Source of the DNA: JADLDB01 sp040755835
GTDB lineage: Bacteria; Myxococcota; Myxococcia; Myxococcales; Myxococcaceae
DNA length: 64,000 nt
Assembly (NCBI GenBank): GCA_040755835.1
Contig: JBFMAB010000020.1
Coordinates: 1 to 64,000 of the forward strand
Reading direction: 5' to 3'
The position numbers and the translations under genes are program-made. The notes under the pieces were generated by a model. That model did not search any database. It worked only from the letters and a program-made list of their open reading frames with translations, and had not been told where the DNA came from. The stretch's first letter is position 1. Each line of letters begins with the position of its first letter. This document shows, in pieces, positions 35,076-43,193 of this stretch.

Positions 35076-37571
35076 ATGCACCGCATCGACGAGCCCCATC
35101 CGTTCGCCCTCGAGTCGGCCCGCCTGCACTACGCGGCTGACCGCCACGTCGCCGCCGAGCACCTCGCGCTCCAGCTCGCGCTGGACTTCGACGCCCGGAG
35201 CATCGCGGGCAGCGCCACGCACACCGTGAGGGCGGTGCGCGCCGTGCGCCGCGTCACCTTCGACGCGGTCGGCCTCGACGTGTCGAGGGTGGAGGTGGAC
35301 GGGAAGTCCGCCAGCTTCGACGCCTCGTCGGGCGAGAGACTGCACGTGTCCCTGCCGCGCGCGCTCAAGGCCGGCGCCACTGCGAAGGTGAAGGTGACGT
35401 ACCGCGCCAGGCCGCAGCGCGGCCTGTACTTCGTCGGCCCGGACGACGGCTACCCGAAGCGCCCGCGCCAGGCGTGGACCCAGGGCCAGGACATCGACTC
35501 GCGGCACTGGTTCCCCTGCCTCGACACGCCCGCGCAGAAGTGCCCGTCGGAGGTGAAGGCGACGTTCCCCGCGGGGATGACGGCGCTGTCGAACGGCAAG
35601 CTGGTGGCTGACTCGACGAAGAGCGGCAAGCGCACCATGCACTTCCGCCTCGACCAACCGCACTCGCCGTACCTGGTGACGCTGGTGGTGGGCGAATTCG
35701 TGACGGTCGAGCAGAAGGCCGGCGCCACGGTGATCCGCACGCTGGTCGAGCCGTCGCGCGAGGCCGAGGCGCGCCGCACGGTGAAGCGCACGCCGCAGAT
35801 GATGGCGCTGTTCGAGAAGCTGACCGGCCGGCCGTACCCGTGGGGCGACTACGCCCAGGTCTTCGTGTCGGAGTTCATCTTCGGCGGCATGGAGAACACC
35901 TCGGCCACCACGTTGACGGACTCGGTGCTCTTCGACGAGCGCGCGGCGCTGGACTACCACGCGGACTTCCTCGTCGCTCACGAGCTGGCGCACCAGTGGT
36001 TCGGCGACCTGCTGACCTGCCGCGACTGGCCGCACGGCTGGCTCAACGAGGGCTTCGCGACCTACGCCGAGGTGCTGTGGAAGGACGAGGCGGAAGGCGC
36101 CGACGAGGCCGACCACCAGCGCAAGGCGGACCTCGAGGCGTACCTGTCCGAGGTGAGCGAGCGCTACGCGCGGCCCATCGTCGCGCGGAAGTTCGACGCG
36201 CCCATCGACCTGTTCGATCGCCACCTCTACGAGAAAGGCGGCCTGGTGCTGCACGAGCTGCGGCGGCGGCTCGGCGACGACGACTTCTTCGCGGTGGTGC
36301 GGCACTACGTCGCGGCCCACGCCGGCGGAACGGTGGAGACGGTGGACCTCGCGCGCGCCGTCGAGCAGGTGACGGGGAAGAACCTCGACCGCTTCTTCGA
36401 CGAGTACGTCTTCCGTGCCGGGCACCCTCAGCTCAAGGTGGAGGCGTCGTGGGAGGCTGACCACAAGGCGGTGCGGCTCGCGGTGAAGCAGGTGCAGGAG
36501 AGCGAGCCGTACGAGCTGACGCTGCCGGTGCTGCTGTCGGTGAAGGACAGGGAAGTGACGCACGAACTCCCCGTACGCGAGAAGGAGCACGTCTTCTTCC
36601 TGCCCGCCGAGCGCGAGCCCGCGTGGTGCGCGGTGGATCCGCGGCGCGACCTCCTCGCCACGCTGGAGGAGGAGAAGCCGGTGGGGTGGTGGCGCGCGCA
36701 GCTCGAGAAGGCGCCCGTCGCTCGCGCCCGCACCACCGCGGCCGGCGCCCTGGCGAAGCAGCCCGGCGCGGCGACGGTGGCGGCGCTGGGCAAGGCGCTT
36801 TCCGTCGAGGGCGCCTTCTGGGGCACGCGCGCCGCGTGCGCGAAGGCCCTGGCCGCGCTGCGTTCGCCGGACGCGAAGAAGGCGCTGCTGGGCGGGCTGG
36901 CGGTGAAGCACCCGAAGGTCCGCCGTGCGGTGGTGGCCGCGCTGGGCGAGTTTCGCGACGACGCCGAGGTGGCGAAGGCGCTCACCGGCGTCTGCAAGAA
37001 GGGTGATGCCAGCTACTTCGTCGAGGCCGACGCCGCGCGGGCGCTGGGCAAGGTGCGGGGCGCGGGCGCCTTCGAGGTGCTGGTGTCGATGCTGGAGCGC
37101 ACCGGCTTCCAGGACACGGTGCGCTGCGGGGCGTTGGACGGCCTGGCGGAGCTCCGGGACAAGCGCGCGTGGCCGTACGTGCTGGCGGCGGCGAAGTACG
37201 GCGAGCCGGCGATCGCCCGCCGCGCCGCGGTGGCGGCGCTGGCGAAGCTGGCGGAGCCGTCGGAGAAGAAGACGGAGGCGGTGGAGCTGCTGTCCGGCTT
37301 CCTGCGCGATCCCGGCTTCCGCGTGCGCCTCGCGGCCATCGACGCGGCGGTGGCGCTGGGCGACGAGCGAATGGTGGAGCCGCTGTCGTCCACGCCCTTC
37401 CTCGACGGGCGCGAGCAGCGGCTGGCGCGCGAGGCGGTGCGGACCTTGCGCGCGAAGGCGCCTCAGAAGGAACTGGTCGCGCTGCGCGGAGACTTCGAGA
37501 AGCTGAAGGCCGAGGTGCGGGCGCTGCAGGAGATGGTGGACGGGAAGGGCGCAAAGAAGAAGGGCCGGTAG
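35076..37571 (+). CDS. M1-family aminopeptidase with HEAT-like C-terminal repeats
   Basis: An 831-residue zinc aminopeptidase. The M1 signature is complete: exopeptidase motif FGGMENTSATT, zinc site HELAHQW (His302, Glu303, His306) and the third ligand Glu325 in WLNEGF, with 18 residues between His306 and Glu325. Residues of about 540-800 consist of repeated helix pairs (e.g. AALGKALSVEGAFWG, ALLGGLAVKHPKVRRAV, YVLAAAKYGEPAIARRAA), a HEAT-like solenoid replacing the usual ERAP1_C domain. A charged coiled-coil tail ends the protein. No signal peptide, so probably cytoplasmic. It would release N-terminal residues from peptides. The next gene starts at the base after its stop. Confidence 0.9.
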   Translation: MHRIDEPHPFALESARLHYAADRHVAAEHLALQLALDFDARSIAGSATHTVRAVRAVRRVTFDAVGLDVSRVEVDGKSASFDASSGERLHVSLPRALKAGATAKVKVTYRARPQRGLYFVGPDDGYPKRPRQAWTQGQDIDSRHWFPCLDTPAQKCPSEVKATFPAGMTALSNGKLVADSTKSGKRTMHFRLDQPHSPYLVTLVVGEFVTVEQKAGATVIRTLVEPSREAEARRTVKRTPQMMALFEKLTGRPYPWGDYAQVFVSEFIFGGMENTSATTLTDSVLFDERAALDYHADFLVAHELAHQWFGDLLTCRDWPHGWLNEGFATYAEVLWKDEAEGADEADHQRKADLEAYLSEVSERYARPIVARKFDAPIDLFDRHLYEKGGLVLHELRRRLGDDDFFAVVRHYVAAHAGGTVETVDLARAVEQVTGKNLDRFFDEYVFRAGHPQLKVEASWEADHKAVRLAVKQVQESEPYELTLPVLLSVKDREVTHELPVREKEHVFFLPAEREPAWCAVDPRRDLLATLEEEKPVGWWRAQLEKAPVARARTTAAGALAKQPGAATVAALGKALSVEGAFWGTRAACAKALAALRSPDAKKALLGGLAVKHPKVRRAVVAALGEFRDDAEVAKALTGVCKKGDASYFVEADAARALGKVRGAGAFEVLVSMLERTGFQDTVRCGALDGLAELRDKRAWPYVLAAAKYGEPAIARRAAVAALAKLAEPSEKKTEAVELLSGFLRDPGFRVRLAAIDAAVALGDERMVEPLSSTPFLDGREQRLAREAVRTLRAKAPQKELVALRGDFEKLKAEVRALQEMVDGKGAKKKGR

Positions 37572-38093
37572 GTGCGGCGCAAACCCCGAAGCGGAAGCCG
37601 GTCCGACGTCCAGCAGGCCGTCGAGTCGCTGGTCATCGACAAACTCGGTCGCCGGTGGAAGACCTCGCTGTCAGCACAGCGGCTTGAGCTCGCGCCAGGC
37701 ATCGCGGTCGCACTCGACGGCTATTGCCGCAAAGGGCGTCGGGTGACGGCGGTCGAGGTGACCGCGCAACTCGGGCACCCGAAGCCCGCGCAGCAGAGGA
37801 AGGTGCTGGCCGATGCGCTCAAGCTCGCGCTCGTTCGCTCGTCGCTCCGCGCGAAGCGCCTCGACGTGCGTGCGGTGATCGCGTTCATCGACAAAGCCGC
37901 GCTGGGCTGGCTGCAGGGCCAGTGCTGGGCGGCGCTCGCGTGTCGGACCTTCGGCGTCGAGCTCGAGTTCGTCGACGTTGGCGCCGGGGCGCGAGCCCGC
38001 GTGAGGGCGGCCAGGCGGCGGCAGGATCTGACCGCCAAAGACCGAGCGTCAGTGGCGCGCGGTCGCCGGCAGCGTCTCCGTGTCGGAGCGTGA
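37572..38093 (+). CDS. Unrecognised protein with PD-(D/E)XK-nuclease-like pattern
   Basis: A 173-residue basic protein starting with GTG at the base after the aminopeptidase stop. Between residues 45 and 90 it has VALDGY (Asp49), a strand VTAVEVTAQLG (Glu62), then QQRKVLADALKLAL (Lys77, Asp81, Lys84). Asp, strand Glu and a downstream Lys on a helix are the layout of PD-(D/E)XK nucleases; later AVIAFIDKAALGWL and GVELEFVDVG look like the remaining core strands. This is a fold guess from pattern only. It overlaps the convergent kinase gene by 45 bp. Codon choice is slightly less GC-extreme than in neighbours, which could hint at transfer. Confidence 0.6.
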   Translation: MRRKPRSGSRSDVQQAVESLVIDKLGRRWKTSLSAQRLELAPGIAVALDGYCRKGRRVTAVEVTAQLGHPKPAQQRKVLADALKLALVRSSLRAKRLDVRAVIAFIDKAALGWLQGQCWAALACRTFGVELEFVDVGAGARARVRAARRRQDLTAKDRASVARGRRQRLRVGA

Positions 38094-39215
38094 CACCGCC
38101 GCGGACTGGCCCGTGGCCAGCATCGCCGCCTCCCGCAGCGCCTCGGCCAGGAGCGCCTGGCCCTGCGGCGCCATCGCCGCGGGCCCGATGAGCGCCGCCA
38201 GCGCGTCGGCGGCGTGGCCGGCGGTGGCGGTGCGCCGCGAGAGATCGCGCTCGAGCAGGCCGAGGACGATCGCGTCCACCGCCTTCGGCACCTCCGGGCG
38301 CACCGTCGAAGGCGCGCGGAGCGGCTGCTCCATCGCGAGGAAGTACGTGTCCCCGAAGCGCCCGAAGTCCAGCACCTGGACGATGTTGGGGTGGTTCAGC
38401 CGGCTGCGCAGCGCCGCCTCCTGGCGGAAGAGCGCCACGAAGTCCTCGTCGCCCGCGTACCCGGAGAGGATCTTCTTCCCCGCCACCGTCTTCTCGAACC
38501 CGCCCTCGGGGCAGGAGGTCGCGCGATACACCTCGGCCATGCCGCCGGCGCCGATGCGCTCGTGCAACAGGTCCTTGCCCAGCACGTCCTTCGCGCGCAC
38601 CGCGGCGAGCGCTTCTTCCGCGCGGCGGTTGAAGTGGCCCACGAAGGCGGCCGTCACCAGCCCGGCGCAGAGGAGCAGGAAGGCGCGCGTCGCGATGAGC
38701 GGCGGCTGCAGCGTCACCAGCGCGTCCGCGGCGAGGCGCTCGTACGCCAGCCTGAAGTACAGGCCGAGGTACTCCACCGCGGCCAGCGCACCCGCGGTGA
38801 TGGCCAGCGGCATCGAGCCGCGCAGCGCGGACAGCGCCACCAGCGTTCCCCTGATGACCAGCGGCGGCGCGTGGAGTGCGTCCTCGGCGCCGCGCCCGAA
38901 GAGATCGACCAGGAAGATGAGCGCCGGCGCCGACACCTCGAGCGCCACGTTCACCCATGGCACCGCAGGGTGGAACCAGCGGCGCTTGAGCAGCGTGAGC
39001 TGCACCGCGTACCACGCGGACATCGCCGCCAGCATGACGGGCGGCGCCACCGAGAGCCACCAGCCGATGAGGTCCGCCAGCAGCAGCGCCAGCACCGCGC
39101 TCGCGCCCGTCGCGAACGCCATGAAGCGCGCCACCGACGCCTCGCGCGCCGGCGCGTCCTTCTCGAGGTGCTCGCGCAGTGTCTGCCGCCCGACCGATGG
39201 GGCGCTCGCCGTCAT
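38049..39215 (-). CDS. Membrane Ser/Thr kinase lacking its catalytic core
   Basis: A 388-residue protein. Residues of about 35-195 are four to six membrane helices. Residues 218-296 are a kinase N-lobe: glycine loop IGAGGMAEV, an altered VAVK motif reading TVAGKKIL, and NHPNIVQVLDFGRFGDTYF. The text then jumps from FLAMEQ (292-297) to PLRAPSTVRPEVP (298-310), the far C-lobe. The HRD loop, DFG and APE segments are missing. In the paralogue at 60319 the same two flanks are separated by 148 residues, so about 147 codons were lost in frame. It cannot be an active kinase; whether it is a pseudokinase or a decaying gene is open. Start overlaps the small gene upstream by 4 bp. Confidence 0.8.
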   Translation of the reverse strand: MTASAPSVGRQTLREHLEKDAPAREASVARFMAFATGASAVLALLLADLIGWWLSVAPPVMLAAMSAWYAVQLTLLKRRWFHPAVPWVNVALEVSAPALIFLVDLFGRGAEDALHAPPLVIRGTLVALSALRGSMPLAITAGALAAVEYLGLYFRLAYERLAADALVTLQPPLIATRAFLLLCAGLVTAAFVGHFNRRAEEALAAVRAKDVLGKDLLHERIGAGGMAEVYRATSCPEGGFEKTVAGKKILSGYAGDEDFVALFRQEAALRSRLNHPNIVQVLDFGRFGDTYFLAMEQPLRAPSTVRPEVPKAVDAIVLGLLERDLSRRTATAGHAADALAALIGPAAMAPQGQALLAEALREAAMLATGQSAAVSRSDTETLPATARH

Positions 39216-39448
39216 TCAGCGACCATCGCTTGCGCTGGACGGAAGCAGCGCCGCCTGTCGCGCGTTGGCGCGGGCGCCGGGTGCGGCTCGGCCGACAGAT
39301 CCACGGCCACGACGAGGCTCTGCCAGGTGTTCACCACCACCTGCTTCACCTGCGCGAGGCTGCCGTTGTCGAGCAGAACAGCGGGCCGTCCGTCATGGAG
39401 CGATCCTCGCGCGGGCTGCGGCGCGCCGTCAGCCCCTCCACCGCACAT
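39212..39448 (-). CDS. Small protein of unknown function, start possibly frameshifted
   Basis: A 78-codon frame whose stop overlaps the start of the gutted kinase gene (ATGA). The C-terminal 60 codons read AVLLDNGSLAQVKQVVVNTW and SLVVAVDLSAEPHPAP with typical G/C-ending codons and look genuine. The natural start appears to be ATG 39396, behind AGGATCG, giving MTDGP; one base inserted just after would join it to AVLLDNG. As sequenced, only a poor upstream ATG at 39448 opens this frame. So it is either a small gene with a one-base error or a fresh pseudogene. Confidence 0.45.
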   Translation of the reverse strand: MCGGGADGAPQPARGSLHDGRPAVLLDNGSLAQVKQVVVNTWQSLVVAVDLSAEPHPAPAPTRDRRRCFRPAQAMVAE

Positions 39449-39502
39449 CGGTTCATCGACCGGCCGGTCCAGCTGTCGGCGGAGTCCGTGCGGTCAGGCG
39501 CT

Positions 39503-40132
39503 CTATTCCCGAGGGAAAGGTGCCGGCCGGGGTGGGCCGGTGGGCCGGCCGCGCTCGTGGTCCGGTGCCGTCGGCTGAGGGCGCCTGGGGGCGGGGTTGG
39601 TGGGCTCGCCAGCGAGGGGCGTGACGGGCGGCGGGGGCGTCCAGCCGGGCTGCTGGCGCTGCTGGGCGGCGACGAGGCCGTCGTAGCAGCGCCGGTTCTC
39701 GGGCGCGGCCTTGAGGCACTTCTCGAACACCTCGGCGGCGGCCTTCGCGCTGTCGACGCTCGAGTCGGGGCCGAAGACGAGCTGAAAGGCGTAGTCCAGC
39801 TCGCGGCTGTTTTCGGTGGTGAAGGGATCGTCGGCGAGCGGCGGGGGCGGCTCTTCCGTGCGTGTCGGCTCGACGACGCCGACGGGCTGGTGGGGATCGG
39901 GCGAGCCCGGCTCGGACGGCTCGTCGGGCGCGGCCTCCTCCGGGCGGCCGACCTCGGGCACCGCGCCGGGCTCGAAGGGCGGCGGCGGGCTCGTCGCGCC
40001 GTCGGCGCGCGCGGGGCCTGAAGGCGCGTCACCGACGGGCGTCGGTTCGCCGCCCCGGAGCGCGAACATGAGCGCCGCGGCGAGCACCGCGCCGAGCACT
40101 ACGCCGAGGCCGAGCCAGGTGTTCTTCTGCAT
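39503..40132 (-). CDS. Membrane-anchored Pro-rich protein with TPR-like segment
   Basis: A 209-residue protein. Residues 6-27 (TWLGLGVVLGAVLAAALMFA) form one membrane anchor. A Pro/Glu/Ala-rich linker (about 28-105) follows, then a short helical part (AFQLVFGPDSSVDSAKAAAE and VFEKCLKAAPENRRCYDGL) that resembles one or two TPR units, and a Pro-rich tail. Probably a periplasm-facing tethered scaffold; function unknown. It lies 11 bp downstream of the dehydrogenase gene, so they are likely co-transcribed. Confidence 0.65.
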   Translation of the reverse strand: MQKNTWLGLGVVLGAVLAAALMFALRGGEPTPVGDAPSGPARADGATSPPPPFEPGAVPEVGRPEEAAPDEPSEPGSPDPHQPVGVVEPTRTEEPPPPLADDPFTTENSRELDYAFQLVFGPDSSVDSAKAAAEVFEKCLKAAPENRRCYDGLVAAQQRQQPGWTPPPPVTPLAGEPTNPAPRRPQPTAPDHERGRPTGPPRPAPFPRE

Positions 40133-40143
40133 ACGCGCTGCCT

Positions 40144-41034
40144 CTAGCCGATCTTCGTGCCCGCGAGCTCCTCGTAGGCGGTGATGACGGCGGTGATGTC
40201 CAGCGCGCCCTTCCCGGCGGCGCGGGCGACGTTGTACGTCTCGCGCATCGCGGCGGCGGCGGGCGTGGGCACGCGGTAGCCGGCGGCGTTGTCGAGGAAG
40301 AGTGACAGGTCCTTGTGCATCAGGTCGATGGAGAAGTGCGTCGCGAAGTCGCGCTTGAGCAGCGCCTGGCCCTTGAAGTCGTAGTACGGCGAGCGGAACC
40401 CCGACGCCTGCACCACCTCGAGGAACTTGCGGGGATCGACGCCCGCCCTCGAGGTGAGCAGCATGCCTTCGCTGAAGGCCTGCAGCATCGACGCGATGAG
40501 GGCGTTGCCGGCCAGCTTCACCTGCGTGCCCGCGCCCACCGGGCCGCAGTGCACCACCTTCTCGCCCACCGCCTCGAACACCGGCGTCGCGCGCGCGAGC
40601 GTCTCCGGAGAGCAACCCGTCATGATGACGAGCGTGCCCTTCTCGGCGCCGCCCTTCGAGCCCGTCACCGGCGCGTCGGCGAAGTCCACGCCGTGCGCGG
40701 CGAACTCGGCGGCGAGGCGCTGCACCAGCCCCACCGACACGGTGGAGAAGTCGATGAACAGCTGGCCCCTGCGCGCGGCCCTCACGAGGCCCCGGTCGCC
40801 GAGCGCCACCTGCTCGAGCGCGCCCGGGTCGGCCACGCAGGTGCAGTACACGTCCACCTCGCGGGCGAGCGCCTCGGGCGTCGCGGCGACGGCGATGCCG
40901 TGGGCCTCGAGCGCCTTCGCCTTGTCCGGCGTGCGGTTCCACACGGTGACCGCAAAGCCCTTCTTCTTCAGGTTGAGGGCCATGGGCGTACCCATGATGC
41001 CGAGGCCCAGGAAACCGACTCGGGTGGGGTGCAT
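40144..41034 (-). CDS. NAD(P)-dependent beta-hydroxyacid dehydrogenase
   Basis: A 296-residue member of the 3-hydroxyisobutyrate dehydrogenase/glyoxylate-succinic-semialdehyde reductase family. The cofactor loop VGFLGLGIMGTPMA opens the Rossmann fold; the substrate loop reads FADAPVTGSKGGAEKGTL, and the catalytic Lys is in GAGTQVKLAGNAL. The Arg in VWNRTPDKAKAL suggests NADP(H). Candidate substrates are 3-hydroxyisobutyrate or glyoxylate/succinic semialdehyde. ATG 41034 is preceded by AAGGAAAGGAAGG. Divergent from the small gene at 41078 across 43 bp. Confidence 0.85.
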   Translation of the reverse strand: MHPTRVGFLGLGIMGTPMALNLKKKGFAVTVWNRTPDKAKALEAHGIAVAATPEALAREVDVYCTCVADPGALEQVALGDRGLVRAARRGQLFIDFSTVSVGLVQRLAAEFAAHGVDFADAPVTGSKGGAEKGTLVIMTGCSPETLARATPVFEAVGEKVVHCGPVGAGTQVKLAGNALIASMLQAFSEGMLLTSRAGVDPRKFLEVVQASGFRSPYYDFKGQALLKRDFATHFSIDLMHKDLSLFLDNAAGYRVPTPAAAAMRETYNVARAAGKGALDITAVITAYEELAGTKIG

Positions 41035-41077
41035 GGCGGCGTGCCTTCCTTTCCTTTGATACAAGCAGCTGGTCGTC

Positions 41078-41290
41078 ATGCGCCTACCATTGCTCTTCCG
41101 AAGGGAGAACTCCTCCGCTGCCCGACGCGAGCGGCAGGCGCAGCTCGAACGCGCGGTGACGGAAGGCCTGCGGCGCCTGTCGGATCTGCTCAAGACGGTC
41201 GCGGACCAGATCGAGGCGCGCCGTCTCGAGAGGCGCGGCTACGAGCAGCAGGATCGCTTCCTCGAGCGCACCGACAAAGCACCGCGCTAG
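41078..41290 (+). CDS. Small basic coiled-coil-like protein
   Basis: A 70-residue, strongly charged, helical protein (RRERQAQLERAVTEGL, LLKTVADQIEARRLERRGYE). No family is recognised. Its stop lies 4 bp before the acyltransferase start, so the two are probably co-translated, and its helices could bind a partner. The alternative is that it is a chance frame, but it fills the gap exactly and its codon use is normal. Confidence 0.55.
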   Translation: MRLPLLFRRENSSAARRERQAQLERAVTEGLRRLSDLLKTVADQIEARRLERRGYEQQDRFLERTDKAPR

Positions 41291-41294
41291 CGCC

Positions 41295-42611
41295 ATGTTC
41301 TACCGGGTTTTTCGCGCGGTGGTGTCGCTGGCGCTGCGGCTGTTCTTCCGCATCGACGCGCCGGTGGATCCCCACGGCGGCCTCGCGCTCGACGGCCCCG
41401 TCATCTACGTCGGCAACCACCCCAACGGCCTGGTGGACCCCGGGCTCCTGTTCATCCTCGTGCGGCGCCACGTCACCTTCCTCGCGAAGGCGCCGCTGTT
41501 CCGCATGCCGGTGCTGGGGTGGATCCTGAGAGGCCTCGACGCGCTGCCGGTGTTCCGCAAGCAGGACGCGGGGCAGGACATGAAGAAGAACGAGGGCACG
41601 CTGGCCGCGTCGGCGGACGCGCTGGTGGCGGGCCGTGCCATCACCATCTTCCCTGAAGGCAAGAGCCACTCGGAGCCGCAGCTGGCCGAGCTGAAGACGG
41701 GCTGCGCGCGCATCGCGCTGGACGCGGCGCTCCGGGGCGCGAGGGTGCGCATCGTACCGGTGGGCATCACCTACGAGGAGAAGAACACCTTCAAGAGTCA
41801 CGTCCACGTGGAGGTCGGCCCGGCGCTGAGCGCCGCGGACTTCGCCGAGGGCGAGCACGCACGCGAGGCGGTGCGGAAGCTGACCGAGGCGATCGCCGAC
41901 GCGCTCGAGGCGGTGACGCTGAACCTCGAGGCGTGGGAGGATCTGCCCATCCTCGAGACGGCGGAGGCGTTGTACGCGCTGGAGAAGGGCGACCGGGCCG
42001 GCGACGCGGAGCGGCAGAAGGCCTTCGCCCGCGGCATGGCGCTGTTGCGCGAGGAGCAACCGGCGCGCTTCGAGGCGCTGAAGGCGGCGCTGCGCTCGTT
42101 TCGGCAGCGGCTCGACCTGGTGCAGGTGACGCCGCGGGAACTGACCTTCCGCTACCGGCCGGCCACGGTGGCCTGGTTCATCGTGCGGAACCTGCTGTGG
42201 CTGTTCGGCCTGCCCGCCTGGCTGGTGGGCATGGCCCTGTTCACCGTGCCGTACTGGATTCCGGTGCTGCTGGTGCGCGCCACGAAGGTGGAAAAGGACA
42301 CGGAGTCCACGGTGAAGGTGCTGACGCTCATGCTGCTCGCGCCTCTGTGGTGGGCCCTGCTCACCGGGCTCGCCTGGTGGCAGGGCGGCCTGGCCTGGGG
42401 CGTGGCGGCGCTGGTGGGTGTGCCGCCGTTGGCGCTCTTCACGCGGTACTTCTTCGAGCGCCGCCGCGCGGCCCTGCGCAACGCGCGGCTCTTCTTGGTG
42501 CTGGGCAGCCGGGCGCGCCTCAAGGCCGCGCTGCTGCGCGAGGGCAACGCGTTGGCGGTGGAGATCGCCCAGGTGGCCGACGAGCTGCGCCCGCGGGTGG
42601 TGGCCGCGTGA
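41295..42611 (+). CDS. PlsC-type acyltransferase with membrane C-terminus
   Basis: A 438-residue acyltransferase of the 1-acylglycerol-3-phosphate family. Motif I is NHPNGLVD (residues 41-48), with one extra residue between His and Asp as in some eukaryotic-type glycerol-phosphate acyltransferases. Motif III FPEGKSHSEP starts at residue 119. About 100 central residues are helical, and the C-terminal third has three or four membrane helices (WFIVRNLLWLFGLPAWLVG and others). It should transfer a fatty acyl group to a (lyso)phospholipid precursor at the inner membrane. The stop overlaps the GTG of a broken gene downstream. Confidence 0.85.
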   Translation: MFYRVFRAVVSLALRLFFRIDAPVDPHGGLALDGPVIYVGNHPNGLVDPGLLFILVRRHVTFLAKAPLFRMPVLGWILRGLDALPVFRKQDAGQDMKKNEGTLAASADALVAGRAITIFPEGKSHSEPQLAELKTGCARIALDAALRGARVRIVPVGITYEEKNTFKSHVHVEVGPALSAADFAEGEHAREAVRKLTEAIADALEAVTLNLEAWEDLPILETAEALYALEKGDRAGDAERQKAFARGMALLREEQPARFEALKAALRSFRQRLDLVQVTPRELTFRYRPATVAWFIVRNLLWLFGLPAWLVGMALFTVPYWIPVLLVRATKVEKDTESTVKVLTLMLLAPLWWALLTGLAWWQGGLAWGVAALVGVPPLALFTRYFFERRRAALRNARLFLVLGSRARLKAALLREGNALAVEIAQVADELRPRVVAA

Positions 42612-43147
42612 GCGCGCGCTCCATGTTCCAGGCGCTCCGTTGGCGCTCGGCGGCGCGCGTGCTGCTGGTGGGCCTCGCGTGGTGCTGTTGCCGACCGCGC
42701 CGGTCGCGAAGGCCGCGTCGACGCCTGCGCCGCTCGCCCGCGTCGTGGCGCCAGTCGTCGTGCCAAGCACGGGCGTGCCGCGCCGCGCGGTGCGGGCAGG
42801 AGCCGCGGCTCGTTTCGAGGTCGAGGTGCGTCGGGCGGCGCCGCGCAGCCGGACGCGGGTGCGGCACCGGCTCTGGCTGTGGAGCCGGGCGCTGGTGAGG
42901 TGAGGGCCGTCGAGGCTCGAAGGCCCCCCTGCCGTCCGTCTTCCCCCGGAGTTCCCGTGAAGCCGTCATTCCCGCGGCGGGCGTTCGCCGCCACTGGCCG
43001 CGTACTCGCGCGCGCCTTCAAGGCCCTGGTGCTGTGTGGCTCGTCATTCCCGTACCCATCGGCGCGCTGTTCGCGCGCGGCGACGAGGGCGTGCGCCGGA
43101 ACGTGCCGGCGCAGGTGGTGCGGAAGCAGAAGGACGACCAGGGCTGA
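42608..43147 (+). pseudogene. Membrane/periplasmic protein gene with several frameshifts
   Basis: The GTG at 42608 overlaps the acyltransferase stop (GTGA) and opens MFQALRWRSAARVLLVGLA, a signal-like segment. Reading then shifts to VVLLPTAPVAKAASTPAP and VPRRAVRAGAAARFEVEV, next to PDAGAAPALAVEPGAGEV and FPRRAFAATGRVLARAFKAL, and finally to WLVIPVPIGALFARGDEG and NVPAQVVRKQKDDQG with a TGA at 43147. Three changes of frame join protein-like pieces with normal G/C-ending codons. This was an about 175-residue protein with a signal or anchor, translationally coupled to the acyltransferase. As sequenced it cannot be made. Confidence 0.65.
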
Positions 43148-43193
43148 CGCGACGACGCGGAGCGGCTGGAGGCGCCGCGCCGCCCTCAGGCGG

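Noticed and set aside
32721..36911. About 1,400-codon minus-strand frame opposite nuoN and the aminopeptidase
   Set aside because: Same mirror-type composition without domains; both plus-strand genes carry complete catalytic motifs.
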